A stretch of 64,000 bases of DNA from Stratiolaelaps scimitus (Eukaryota; Arthropoda; Arachnida; Mesostigmata; Laelapidae): NCBI GenBank assembly GCA_019614645.1, contig JABWDB010000021.1:1116001-1180000 (forward strand). Direction: 5' to 3'. The translations under genes and the position numbers were made by a program. Below, in pieces: positions 46,701-58,423 of this stretch (positions within the stretch are counted from its first letter, which is position 1; the number at the start of each line of letters is the position of its first letter). The notes beneath the pieces were generated by a model. It saw nothing but the letters and a program-made list of their open reading frames with translations. It was not told the DNA's origin and searched no databases.

Positions 46701-49311
46701 GTGAGAGTGACAAATTGGAAGAGGGGAAGCTAACGGAGGCGCAACTCTACTTAGCGTCGGCGTGTTATGCCATCGTATACGATCCGCAAGAATCGGATCC
46801 TAAAACCGAGTTCAAAGGTTTGCCATGGCTCTTCTCGGATTATCTCATGGAATGCCTGGATCAGAACAGATCTATGGATCCGAAGGCGTTCATTCCAGTG
46901 CCCGACTCACCTGTGACGGCCAAAATTACTGAGGCCATCCTAAGGAAACAGGATCCAGAGACTGAGGCGAACTATCGGGTTTTTTTGACGTTGTTGAGTT
47001 GGGCCGAAAAGGAAGATCTCTGCCGCCAAGACGATGCTAACGATGTTCAGGATTCGGATCTTTTACCAAAGGACATTCCCCTAATTTGCGCTCATTGCCT
47101 TTACACCGTCTATCGGGCAAGCAGGCGCAGCTCAATGTTTGACGAGGTATGTCAATTTGCGTTTACTTTTTCTATATGAAGGCTCTAACTACTCGCTAAT
47201 TATCTATTTATTTTTGTGGTGTAAGGATACAGACTGCGTAGTAGCATGCCTGGAGTTTAATTTAATGAAAATATTTGTGGATACTCAACTTTGAAGAGAC
47301 GACGAGGCACTATTTTCATAGTTTCAAATACGCCGATGAAATACACGTACATCCATAGATCCATACACAGGATTCGATCAACAGCCATTATATTTGTGTT
47401 CTTGATATAACAAATGCCTTTCAACTATACAATGCAATACACAATATATCCCAACATCTGACTTCCCAAATTTCCCCTCCCTATTTAATCAACTCGTTTA
47501 ATCAGCATGGTATTATCATCATTGTTCGTTTCTTTCTGGGTCCTCCTGGGTCTTACTTGCTGATTGCATACGTCGACAAATAGCACAAGGACGGATCCAT
47601 TGGCTCTGAAGTTCTACTCTTCATTCGCTATTGCTCAATGGAGTTCGAGTCCAAAACCACTGTAGAGAAACTGAAGTTTGAAAAGTGTCAGGAAAACTGT
47701 GCAATGAAGCGAGACGATTCTGCTATTCGTCAACGAATAACCATGGCAGCTATGAGGACGTACAGCAAGCTGGCGGTATCCGGTGACGTGTGCACGATTG
47801 CAGGACTCTCGTGCGGACGGACACATAGTGACGGGTCAAACTTTGGACGCACACGACGAGAAGGTTCTCCCGTTAGTATCTTGTTTTGGGTCACTCTCAC
47901 ATTTTCTTCTCATGTAATATATATTACATTATCTTACCTGGTAGATGATTAGATAAGCCAGTAATAGGTTGCGTATCATAGGTTCAATGACCCAGATACT
48001 AATTTCGATACTCCTTCTTTGTGATTGCCTATGCTTACTAATGATTTATATTATTAAATACATTCAGGCAAATTTATCTTTCAAGTAAAGTAGGTTAAAG
48101 TTCAAGGTTCTGAAGCCATAAATGTGCCTTTGATCATATGATTCTGGTAAGAATATATAATCTCACAGTACGGTGACGAACTGACTAATGTCCTCCAATA
48201 ACAATTTTACAGATGGTATTGTGCATCGAAACGGATTACGGTCGCGAACTATTTCATGGATACAGAAAGCAGGTCGAACACATTTTAAAAAAGTGGTGTG
48301 ACGCCGATTCCGAAGAAGATAAGGTCAGTTCACCCTCTATTATACTTTGTTTAGGTTACTTGAGCTTGCGTGTCTATCTTGTTTTCCTGGTTTCTTGGAA
48401 CGCTAATACACTACAAATGGTGGTGAAGCATCATGGGTTATAACCACAATACTGGCTGTACCCTACTTAAACCGAAACTTCAGAAACGACACTTAAAGTC
48501 CTCCTATGATCTCAAGTTAGATCTAGTTAAAAGATGGCGATGGGATGGCTTAGTCGGTAGCCAAAGTATTTTATCTATAAGAAACGTCCTTTAGTATCTA
48601 TTCCATGTGGTACAGTAGTGGTAGTTAACCAAAAGATGTCGACTCTCAAGCATAAAGCGGCCGTAATAATAAGAACAAGCACGCAGGTAATGGTGACGAC
48701 AACATCAAAAACACGTGTGGTGATGCCAGTGAGCTGTAACCATGTGCAAAAGGATATCAACTCTTACGCATACAATACAACAAAACCTGCCTAGCGATAG
48801 ATTAAGGCCAACAACTGTTGACTGAACTGTCAATATACAATAATTCGTATTGAACCGTTCTTTTATTATACACGTCGTGAGTCCCCCTCTGGACTAGCCC
48901 CGCAGTACTGCCTTGGCGAAGGAGGATCAGGGGGAGTCAGTCGGGGGTTGAGAAGCCTTTATTTACGCCTTTATATTGGCTGATGATGTCGCGATTGTAC
49001 AGTAAATGAAGGTTTACACTAATCCTGCAACGCACCACCCTGTTGGACCCGTATATTATAACATGTGTTGTGTTCCTTTTCTTCAGCTGTCTTTGATATT
49101 TAAAGACAACCGCGATAGAATTCAAGTGGCCGTTGTGCTCGTGGCCCGCGAGCTTTCCCACTATCGACTCGAGGAAAAGTTGTATAGCTACCGCAACGAG
49201 AATGAACTAATCGCGGACGTTGAAAATGAGCTGGAAGTTAGTGGGGCGTTTCGTTCACGTAAGTCCAACGCTCGTAAAATCCCTAGAGTCAATGATCTAG
49301 CATTATCGTGA
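34535..49311 (+). CDS. Cellular RNA-dependent RNA polymerase (EGO-1/Rdp1 family), 21 exons
   Basis: Makes double-stranded or short antisense RNA from RNA templates to amplify siRNAs. Coding exons: 34535-35068, 35415-35703, 35878-36009, 36631-36767, 37175-37293, 37513-37752, 38190-38484, 39547-39703, 40180-40310, 40676-40814, 41067-41146, 42098-42296, 43023-43292, 43671-43876, 44546-44801, 45264-45417, 45967-46273, 46640-47146, 47584-47871, 48213-48323, 49087-49311. The sum is 4,776 nt, giving 1,591 aa, the usual size for the family. All phases agree. One donor (36768) is GC rather than GT. The ATG at 34535 (CACCATGCC) lies 12 nt after an acceptor. An in-frame ATG at 34412 is upstream of that acceptor and therefore intronic. 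Confidence is highest for exons 7-18 and lower for 3, 4 and 19. Confidence 0.94.
37110..37163. repeat. (TA)n tract next to an RdRP acceptor
   Basis: About 25 TA units, interrupted once or twice, end 12 nt before the acceptor of RdRP exon 5 (37175). They take the place of most of the polypyrimidine and branch-point region. Confidence 0.9.
38715..38835 (+). repeat. tRNA-derived SINE, copy 3 (5'-truncated)
   Basis: Starts near the B box (CACGGGTTCGATCCCCACC) and continues with TTTGCATTT, GTCTTATGAAGCAA, GAAAGCAG and GGCTGTGGGTCAG, matching copy 2 at 23575-23675. The tRNA-like 5' part with box A is missing. It lies in the RdRP intron 38485-39546. Confidence 0.7.
40602..40645. repeat. Short tandem duplication
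   Basis: The 21-nt unit TAATCAATATGCAAGTTATAT occurs twice in direct succession in an RdRP intron. Confidence 0.85.
45226..45250. repeat. (TAA)n microsatellite near an RdRP acceptor
   Basis: Eight TAA/AAT units lie 14 nt before the acceptor of exon 16 (45264). Confidence 0.9.
48695..48985 (+). repeat. Interspersed repeat, copy B (pair with 22005-22320)
   Basis: Same family and orientation as the copy at 22005. Upstream of it, near 48546, GGGATGGCTTAGTCGGTAGCC looks like a box-A tRNA head, so this family may also be pol III derived. It lies in the last RdRP intron (48324-49086). Confidence 0.65.
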
Positions 49312-51455
49312 TCACTTCATGATTATGAGATTGTTGCTTTTTCAAGTGATATGACTTTCATAATTCGATCATTTATTCCGAAGGTTGTCCTCGATTGCAG
49401 ATGAGAAATCTTCCGCTTACTTGTCGTGTATGTTCTCCAAAAGTTTGTTGCCGGTGATTGGTGGAATCATTAGGAGAGAATCCTAAACGTGTCTTGATCG
49501 CATGTAATATTTATACCGCTTGGCTAGACGATTGTCGAGGCTACCCCGGTAATCACCCACGCGTTCTCTCGCGGTATCCCGTACTTGCAGATATCAGTTT
49601 TGTTTCAATTATTCCCAAAGCTAAATGTATAACTCAAAACTTATATTTTGTCTAACGAGAATTAATCGTTAATTTGGCACTCTACATTCATTGATTGACT
49701 TCCAATATGTTCATTCTCAAATTTAGACATGGCAGGTGGTTTTTGATTGAGGCGTTGCGCCCTATTTGTAACATCGATTGCCCAGTAAATGTTTGCGCTC
49801 ACTGCTTAGGGTAGTCTTCTTGAGCCCTTTCCGTAAAGGTCTGTCGTGCTGGCGAACCATTGTAGGCTGAGAAGGAAACAAGTTCGCGATTCAGTTCTTG
49901 AATCAGGGACTGTGCGACTCGGATACTTGAGTTGGACAGTCCTTGATTCAACTTTCGAATCTCACGTGTCACAGATTTACCAAGTTAATCTATTTTGCGA
50001 TCTGCAAATAGTACTATTTCTAGACATACTTTACCGTTACTACTGAAACCCAGAGGCAGTAGTGCATACAATGTGAATTCATAGTAACTTCGGCTTCACT
50101 CCCGTTACCTGATGCGCAGAGTAATTTATTGCCTTGGCTGAACTGTACCATAATACAATTACATAGTATCTGAGCAACAAAGCTCAAAAAACTAACTAGC
50201 AGTGTGTGTACTTGTACGATCTCGTTCCAGATCCGCGAAGGCAGCAACAGTATCGTGAGGTTAGGTAAAACCCAACATTGCTAGTCAACATGTTGATAAC
50301 TCACGTTGATACAGCCTGAGTAATTAGCTTAAAGAGATTGCATCGCTTCCCGAAGATCTGTTTTGTTAACTAAGACTGAATTCAATTTCTGTTACTACTA
50401 CGAGTCACTTGGTACAGTTTGCGTTGTTATTTGTGCACATAACATAATAATAATAATACAGTGTGAAAATAAAAAAAACCTTATATTCTTAGAATACTTT
50501 TGCACTCAATCACTAAAATTTGTGGCTTGCTTCTAGTGAATCACAGTCATGTTTGCATGAATTTCAGCTTTAACGTTGCTGCCGTTTGCATCTAGTCCGA
50601 GTGTGGTGCAGTCGATATTCAGTACTTGGTGTAGATATTTAACATTGATAACCTTTCAGTATATTCAATAATTCATTTTTTAGTGAAGGTGGGGATTTGG
50701 AGGCATCTGCGGTTGGATCTCACAGGGTATATACGAATAGATGTGGTCCTTTAAAGCAGACTTGTCAATCAACGAAGTTATTAGTATTGTTAACATCGTT
50801 ATGAGAGAGTTCCCTTGCTGTCAATTACTGAGAGTCACTGCTAAACTGTGTTCGCCAGCCTTAATGTTGCTGGATATGTGTTAAATAAAGAACGGGCAAA
50901 ATATGGTCATTGGGATTAGATTAGATGATGCCAAACAGACAAATAACTTACTACGATACGAAACACTTAACAGCACGTATGGTCACTGTAAGTATTATCC
51001 GGGTTTTTATTAAATGAAGTACGTTTTCGAAGTTGAAACACCCAGTTCAAGATTGGGGTCAGGTTGTCACGCTTGTCAAGGTATAACTAAGTCCACTTCC
51101 TTTCGAGTTAACCACAGAGATATGATAAGAGTGTTTTTTAACCATTCTATCCACATAATAAGTATTATTATGAGGGAAAACTCAGTGAGGAAGTTCTACG
51201 TAGATAAAGTAGATCCAGGTAGAGTTTGCAAATCCCATAACAACTCACAATAACTAAAAAAAGTTAAAGAAATTTGAGGCTGTATATAGTTAGTGTGGAT
51301 GTTATCGCATGTTTTTATTATGTAACAGTATTAACAAGACACTAAATTTGTATATAGTAACTCAAAAGTGTTGTACGTTTCCATTGGGTGTCACCTTAAT
51401 ATTCATAAAGGACGTTCTATCACTTGCCCTTCGTAAGCAGAATGCGTTATAACAT
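49312..51455. other. Gap between RdRP and the reeler gene
   Basis: No convincing exon on either strand. It holds a possible hairpin at 49886-49963, a candidate AATAAA at 50468 for RdRP, and AATAAA on the minus strand (51314-51319), 137 nt past the reeler stop. Confidence 0.6.
49886..49963. other. Imperfect hairpin, pre-miRNA-sized
   Basis: TTGAATCAGGGACTGT (inside the left arm) pairs with ACAGTCCTTGATTCAA (inside the right arm) with a single G-U-type mismatch across a 22-nt loop. Pairing resumes beyond a small internal bulge (GCGATTC with GAATCTC), for a total of 78 nt. It lies about 575 nt after the RdRP stop, possibly in its 3' UTR. Confidence 0.4.
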
Positions 51456-52717
51456 TTAAAGGATAGATGTCTTGATGCCGACCCAGAATTCGTGGCCGGT
51501 CTTCGCCACTGTAGCGGTGAAATAGAGAAGGTCCTCAAAACCAGCCGGCGGTGTGAAGGTCACCTTCACAGAGTTCTTGACGCTGGCGTCCGAGTGTGTT
51601 ACTCCCGACTGGAAAAATTCGTCAGTTAACGCTTTATCTGTAAGCTCTCGTATCGGTTTTTACAGGGACCTCAATAAATGAGTACTCTTTCTTATGATGG
51701 AATACAATGTCTATTTCCGTCTAATGCGAGGACAGGGTCGAAGGAGTTAACAATTGGCTTGGGTTTACCTGGTTCCACATATGGTATTCAATCAAAGCGT
51801 TGATGCGAATATATATTCCTAAATTTTTTACTTTGGCTTTGAGTAGATAATAAGCAGGTCATTCCAATTTTGTTACTTACGGCTGTTCCGACGTCCTTAC
51901 AGTCCACAGTTTTGACATTGGGTGTATTTGAGGAGAAAGTGCCTGGCACGATCGAATCGTCACCGACTTTGCGGGCTGTGACCAGGAAACCCTTGAATTC
52001 CGCGCCGGAAATGGTCACTGGAATAGTTTAGGATATCGTTAGAGGACAAAATTCACTCTGTTTGAGCAAACGAGCAATTCCGCACTATGTGCGATACACT
52101 ATGCGAATTTAAAAGAGTTGTTGATCATGTTCTAAAACCAACTTCTGTATTATTGCGTGCTGTGAAGAATTTTCTTTGTTAAACAACAGACCACCCACTG
52201 TGAATCAGATTAATTAGTTAGTTAGTAACAGTAGTCTTTCTTAGTTAATGTAACATAATATAAATATGTCATACATGGCAAGAAAATATATTTAACGATT
52301 CCCCGCTTCTGTCATGATTTGTACCAAGGCCATACGTCCCTCCTGTCTAGCAATCCAAGACGCTCACCACCAGATCATCTACTAGGACATTATAATATTC
52401 CCCTTACACTTTCTGTATCTACCGATTGGAAACGACAAAATGCATAACGCCGATATGAAACAAATGCGAAAAATAATGAAAAGTGAGAAGCGGTTTGATC
52501 ATTTTTTAATGTCCAATGTAAAAATGCCCGCAGCGACTTGTTAATGCAAGCCAAGTACAGATAGTCAACAACCTATTCTCGTGAAGAGTAGCAGGAGCCT
52601 TCAACACCACACAGTAACTCGTCGAAATGGGCAAAATGACAACAATAACCAGAAGGTAATAGCGAAATGTGTAAGAATCCTGCAGCAGTGTTTTAATATA
52701 ACATTACCTCCTAATGC

Positions 52718-52753
<36 letters not shown>

Positions 52754-53871
52754 GTTGATGAGTAATGAGACTACTATCGTCTTGATCCGAATTCTTATTC
52801 TTGGCCCGTTTGAATTGAAATTTGGCGGGTAATGAGACACAACAACTAGCAAGTAGGCGGCGCGAAAGCCGCTATCATTCGGTTTTCGTTGGGCGTTCGA
52901 AATGGCGTTAATGAAATTACGTCCTGGCTTGAGGCCAACAAGAATGAGCGATGGCGTCACCCCCCTATTCTCCCGATTTAAGCCCGTGTGACTATGGTTA
53001 CCTCCATCAATTAAAGAGGGCTATAGGTGGCCAAAGGTATGTAAACACCGATTTGCTTCGAGAGGCCTTAAATAACGAAGTTATAAATGGGAATAGAAAT
53101 GGTGCATACCTAAGTTATATACGGAAATGGTGCATCTGGCAGCCGTCAGAAGGCTGCCAGAGCTCTAGAACCAGTGTGTAAATGAAAGAGGTGCATACCT
53201 CGAGCTCATACTAAAAAAATCTTTGTTTTAACTTACTTAGTTTAGCCGATATTGAAATTTATGTGTCTCATTATTTTTGGGTCAATCTAATGTATATATA
53301 TATATATAAGGGGGATTACTTGGTCACACGAAGTGTTTTACTAATTTAGAATTTGATCGCATGTAGTCCAAGGAGCTGCAACCTTTGTTGTCATTCCTAA
53401 GGGTTGAAGCAGTATTTAAATACTATTTCATTTTTCGGTAATTTAACCCAAACTGCGGGTTGTCCATGATGCTGTTCAGCGTAACTATGGTCCATTAGAT
53501 CGCTCACATTGCATTTCATGGGTGTATTCGCTTCACCAGAAAAGCAATCACAGTGAATGAGAAACAGTTTAAGGATTAGGATAATTGGTCTTACAGCTCC
53601 CTAGATATATGCATACTCTAGTCGCGATGCATCGTGTCCATGATGGATTTTTCCTTGAACCTCTCAACAAATAAAAGTACACCACATATTTACCTGCATA
53701 GTTGGCACCCTCTTTTTGAACGTCCACTTTGTAGGGATTTGTGGAAAGGGGTTGAGCGTCAACCTTATGCTTCGGAATTCCGCTCAAGCAGACTCCTCCA
53801 GGGGCCCCATCCTTAAATGCCAATGCGGACCCAACGAGTGCCACACATACCACGGCGATTGTAGACTGCAT
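51456..53871 (-). CDS. Secreted reeler-domain protein (defence-protein/noduler-like), 3 exons
   Basis: Exons 53871-53694, 52017-51881 and 51608-51456 join in phase (468 nt, 155 aa). Residues 1-18 (MQSTIAVVCVALVGSALA) form a clear signal peptide. The mature part shows the reeler pattern: GAPGGVCLSGIPKH near the N-terminus, then VTISGAEFKGFLVTARKVG, GTFSS, a Cys in KTVDCKD, GVTHSDASVKNSVKVTFTPP and LYFTATVAKTG. In arthropods single-domain reeler proteins of this size are secreted from haemocytes or fat body and some bind microbial surfaces, so a role in immunity is possible but inferred. The first methionine giving a signal peptide was chosen as the start. The first intron (52018-53693) contains a mariner remnant. 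Confidence 0.9.
52719..52751. repeat. (TA)n tract at the mariner left edge
   Basis: About 16 TA units directly abut the left inverted repeat. Confidence 0.9.
52750..53290 (+). mobile_element. Mariner-family deletion derivative with inverted ends
   Basis: The left end TTAGGTTGATGAGTAATGAG (52750) and the right end read backwards, TTAGATTGACCC...AATGAGAC (from 53290), are imperfect terminal inverted repeats. The left flank is TA, the mariner target, inside a (TA)n tract. The right flank is TG, probably a mutated TA. Inside, about 52956-53080 encodes SPPYSPDLSPCDYGYLHQLK and then GQRYVNTDLLREAL, the C-terminal end of a mariner transposase with its final catalytic Asp region. The N-terminal two thirds are missing. 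A 10-bp hairpin (TCTGGCAGCC/GGCTGCCAGA) sits near 53140-53165. Confidence 0.8.
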
Positions 53872-54714
53872 TTTGAATAACAAATATTAATGCACACCTG
53901 AAACGGCGGCAGTATAGGGTAATAAGATATCGTTGGCCTGAGTCTTGTGCCTCAACGAGGTCAAGTGGCAGACAAAAACGTCTGCCTAATAATATTTATA
54001 TAGAGTGACAGCGCCATCGACCAATGCATACAGTTTGTATATGATAATAATCATAATAATAATTAAAAAAAAGATAAAGTTTATTGCTATATCAATACAC
54101 ATGCATAAGAGATGTATAGACAGGCATCGTAGGATCAGGTAGGCTTGTGGTGGGTAGAGCCACAGGTGGAAGGTCATTTTCCAATGAGTGAAATGTACCG
54201 AATAAAGCAACTTATTAAATTTTCGAGTAGTAAGGGAGTTTTTTGTTAGGGCAGACTAAATTTTTACTCAATCTTCGGTGAAGCAGAAAGCTAACCCACT
54301 ACTTCCTTGTGTTTGCCGCGCGAGTTTCAGTTTATTTCGAAAGGAGAAAAGTAGTCGCCAATCGTAGTTCTCTCTTGCAGTCTATGGATTTGTTGGTTAT
54401 AACCTACATGGTGTTTGAATAACAGATTTTATCAGTGAGTACTACGTAATGCGCTCACACGGTCACAGGATATTTGTAAAAAAAACTACACAAGGCCCTC
54501 GTCAGAACAATCGATTCTGTTGAGGGCATAATTGGTTGAGTCAGCTTAATTGTTATCACACACACATACATCTCATCGAAGTCGAAATACAAATAACGAT
54601 TTATATGTGTGTGGTACACCTTATACACGAATATGCATATTTCTGGCCATCACAGCTGAAGGTGGGTTGGTAGATTGGTAATTCGTTAGACAGTTACAGC
54701 AATGACTCGGCGTT

Positions 54715-54749
<35 letters not shown>

Positions 54750-54857
54750 GATCGATGATAGCAGCTTACTGTAGCCTGAATTGCATTATTTTAAGAAAAA
54801 TAAGATAGAAGGGACTGGACCGCTTTTAGATATTTAAGTAGTGCCGTTGATAAAGTC

Positions 54858-54896
<39 letters not shown>

Positions 54897-55520
54897 CTTG
54901 TGCGGCTAGTTCTGTGTGTCGGTGTGCAATGTTTGGCCTTGGGCGAGTCAGAATTGTGATGAGGTGATAGAGGTGGTTGTGGTAGCAGAATAGGTACGCC
55001 AAATACAGAAGTATAAACGACGACAGTCATTTGAAGTAGCAAGTGAAAGATAGTCAGGTGATGATTCCATGATCAACGCAGTCGCAACCATACAGATGAT
55101 TTAAGCCAGAAGTTGATTTCACTTTTATTAAACCCTTGTGACTTGAAATAGCAATCTTATAACTCTACTCTGCAATATGGTAATATTATAGTATCTTTTT
55201 GACTTCACTTTAATTATATTCTACCTGATAGGGAACTAACGCTAATTAGTGCTGGTTTGAGCTACGGGGAAAGGTGGTCGCAAGAATAATTTATAATAAT
55301 TAGCATGGTAGTAATAGTTAAAAGTATTTTTTGTCAGAACGGCAGTACAAAGGCACAAATTGTGAGCGAACGAACGGTGGTTAACATAGCGACGTTGTTG
55401 TTGTTGCTGTTCTTCTTCTTGTTGCCATTTGTGAAATAGATATAATAGAATAATATAAAAGCCATGCAGGGACGTTTTATTATTGGACGCGCTGGTGCCA
55501 AACGTTGCTATTAATACAAC

Positions 55521-55555
<35 letters not shown>

Positions 55556-56625
55556 TCGGTGCTGAGTAATACGTGAAACGAGCAGTTGAATTTACTATGG
55601 CGAAGGATACCCGCTACCGAAACACCATACTCATTGTAATTAAAATGACGATATGACGCACAATAATAGGATTTCTTACATGAATTATCATTGGGTACAA
55701 GCAGAAACATGAAAATAAGTCTGAAAATTGGGTTATGTACAATAATAACACATAGAACAATAAATATATAAAAATAATAAATATGTCATTGGTAGAAAGA
55801 CAGGCGTTCTCAGAAAAACGTTATGTTCAAGTTTTTTTTGTTTTCAATAGGTTACTTATTAGTAAACGTCAGCCTACCTTTATCACATCTGCGCAGGGAC
55901 TTTGAAGGACTTGGTATATCAATAAATCCATATTTACATACCACAATATGATTCTAAAATAACAAAGTACATTTCATTTTTGATAATTTGAGTAACATTT
56001 GTTACGGGTAAAATGTCATCATGGACCATGCTAGGCCTACAGTATGGTTAGGTTACACTTTCCTCATTGTTACAAAAAAACAACTCCTCCAAGATGCGAC
56101 AAAGTCGCTTAAACGGAATCGTAGCTTCATCGTTGTTGCTGTGTCTTTAAATCAAATTGCACGAGTATCATACATGATCGTTGTTATTCACCACGAAATC
56201 ATTGGATTCGAATAGGCCTGCAAATGGTGACCAAGCCCTTTTACTCGGTAGAGTTACGCACCGAATTGTAACCAAAATTATGCAGCCACAAGATATATGC
56301 ATATAATATGTATGCATTCAGCAATGAAATGAACAAAACATACCCTTTAAAATTTGTAAATAAATGTAATATTTTGTCGTATTTTTTTGTATTACATTTA
56401 TTATGTGGCCACTGCACAATGTTGGTTGCAATTAGGTGAATATATCTAATCCTTCCTGACTGAAAAGACTTTGCGCCAGTTGGAATCTGATGATTTTGTA
56501 GACTACAAAGAGACAATAGGTTACACTGGGCGTGACCACTTTCACAAGGATAATGTATTTAACGGTCGATGATATCACGACTGGAATATTAAAAACATTA
56601 TGAGCCGAAACATTGACAGCCGCAA
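53872..56625. other. Gap with several (TA)n microsatellites
   Basis: (TA)n tracts lie at 54717-54746, 54859-54892 and 55520-55552, with smaller (TAA) runs. I see no exon or promoter that I can support. The reeler promoter must lie just right of 53871. A minus-strand AATAAA at 56397-56402 fits the next gene. Confidence 0.6.
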
Positions 56626-57831
56626 CTAACAATCATCGGCTGATTCCATCGAAACGATTTCGACTTTTTTAAATTTATCATCTTTAATAATCGAACTACT
56701 TGAAATGCTTCGAATGACAACTTTATAAAATGGGATGTAGCTATTTTCTGTGCGTACTTTAACAGAAGATTCGAGAGGGAAAAGAAAACTTCCATACTGT
56801 GAGTTCGGTAAGAAAGAAGATCTTACTGTTTTCTGCGACTGTGCATTGCCTACCAAAGCGTTGTTTGTTTTTCACTATCGGTAATTTCTTATCAAAGTAG
56901 GGGCGCGTGGGTGCGCATAAGTGAATGAGTACACAGGACTGTCGGAATATGAAGAAATGAACTTACCACTGACAATGTACGAAGATTGCCACTTGGCAAC
57001 AGACACATTCATTTTATAGATGACTGTGTTGAATGAGAGCTCCTTGCGGAGAGGGGAGTTCGGAATACCCTCCACTGCTGACAGAAAATATGTGAAATTT
57101 AATGGTAAAGAACGGGACGAAGACGCTACAGGAGGAAGGGAGGTGGCTCACATCTCCCTGGCATAGGTATATTAGCACTTAGTGTACTAAAAATATATAC
57201 TCATAGGTTATTTTCGTTATTATTATATAATATACTTTTGAAAAGTTTAACTAGGTTAACGATCGTGGCGCATATTTTAAGATGCTTATCATAATGCCAC
57301 TTGCAGTACAAGTGTCTATGTCATGCTAAAATCTTGGCCATAGCTTAATAACAATAATAAAATTATGATAATTTTACTAATAATTGTCGGGTACGACAAG
57401 TTCGAAGTAAATGCTTTTTACCTTAGTGCACACATGTCGTGTACGTATACATAGCCTGGCGGGGCGAGAACCGGCGATCGCTAGCTTTTTTGTGCTAGAT
57501 TTCGCCATCTGATTTACGAAAAAGCCAGCCATGTATGTTGAACTCTACAAGTGAAAAGTGAATACGCTTAAGTTTAGCTCAGCAACTTTGCATAAATCAG
57601 TTAACGGAGGCGTGAGTAAGGGCTGACCTGATGCAACGGAGCACACGATGTTTGTAAGACCTACGCAGGGGTAGACGCGATTCAAAGGATTTAGGCAATC
57701 GCTCTCTGAGAATGTTATAGATAAATTCACAGTTTGCCTTGTCCTTGCGAGTTGAAGTGAATGATGCACCCCTCTTTGCAGGAACACCCTTTGAGTTGTG
57801 GAATCCACAAGAACCCATTTGCAGCAAAATG
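56626..57831 (-). CDS. Unidentified protein, last three exons (5' part not found)
   Basis: I do not recognise the family. Exons 57831-57628, 57077-56967 and 56849-56626 each have good acceptors, GT donors (GTCAGC, GTAAGT) and join in phase 1 throughout, ending in TAG at 56626-56628. Phase-1 exons are common in secreted domain proteins. The first exon reads WVLVDSTTQRVFLQRG, then TVNLSITFSESDCLN and LTNIVCSVAS. Spacing of Cys and hydrophobic strands loosely recalls ML (MD-2-related lipid-binding) proteins, but this is weak. The middle exon reads IPNSPLRKELSFNTVIYKMN, and the last is rich in Ser, Lys and Ile. AATAAA follows at 56402-56397. The exon with the start codon would lie to the right and was not found. 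Confidence 0.5.
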
Positions 57832-58423
57832 CTGCAAATCTCAGAGATGTTAGCCCAATGACAGCAAATATAAAGCAGGTTAACAGAGGGACACAGTAAA
57901 GTATGCATTGATTACCTTTAGTTGTGTGAAGACATCGATTTGTTACAACATCTAAAATGTTCACTAGTTGCAACAAAAAGTGCTAAGTGCGTGGCGGGCT
58001 AAAGGGTGGGTGCAGCAACGATCGATCATAATCTACTCGTGGAGCGCATCAAAGCAACTGATGGGCCGACTACGTAGTAGAGATGGACTGTTGTTAAGGC
58101 ATCTTGGCTATGTTTACTTAAATAAAAAAAAAGATTAAAGAATGCCCGCTAAACTGTTTCTTTAGTTTGGAGGTCTATTATGAATTATAGATCGTACATT
58201 AATAACAAATTATAGCATTGTAGTAGAACATTAATGTAACAGCGAAGTAACCGTGCGCTCATAAGAGGCTCTTTTTATTAATCAATCAATGATGTCAATG
58301 GTGTTATTATTATTAGAGGTTACAGTTTTGTTGTTAAGCAGCAGTGGTTATCGAATGTTCTCATCTCATCTAATTGCAAACTTTGTTTTTCTAAATCGGT
58401 GAAAGCAGAAGACAAGAAAGGCA

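Larger units (their letters stand above)
44546..49311 (+). other. RdRP exons 15-21: head and C-terminal region
   Basis: Exon 15 begins with an unusual Cys cluster ([10 protein letters not shown]) soon after the catalytic loop, then [13 protein letters not shown]. Exon 16 has [15 protein letters not shown] and LYPDFMEK, and exon 17 [14 protein letters not shown], all typical of the family. Exons 18-21 give a long helical C-terminus. Exon 19 (47584-47871) is chosen because it is open, in phase, has an acceptor at 47582-47583 and a GTTAGT donor, and reads [17 protein letters not shown]. The stop is TGA at 49309-49311. The first clear AATAAA I see is far downstream at 50468, so the 3' end is uncertain. 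Confidence 0.85.

Noticed and set aside
34535..49311. RdRP as an integrated viral polymerase
   Set aside because: It has 21 exons and the DLDGD double-psi barrel motif of cellular RdRPs, not the palm motifs of viral enzymes.
57597..57908. Alternative frame of the 57.6-57.8 kb exon (reading ILLQMGSCGFHNSKGV...)
   Set aside because: It would leave the exon in phase 2, which does not fit the following exon, whereas the other frame joins cleanly in phase 1.
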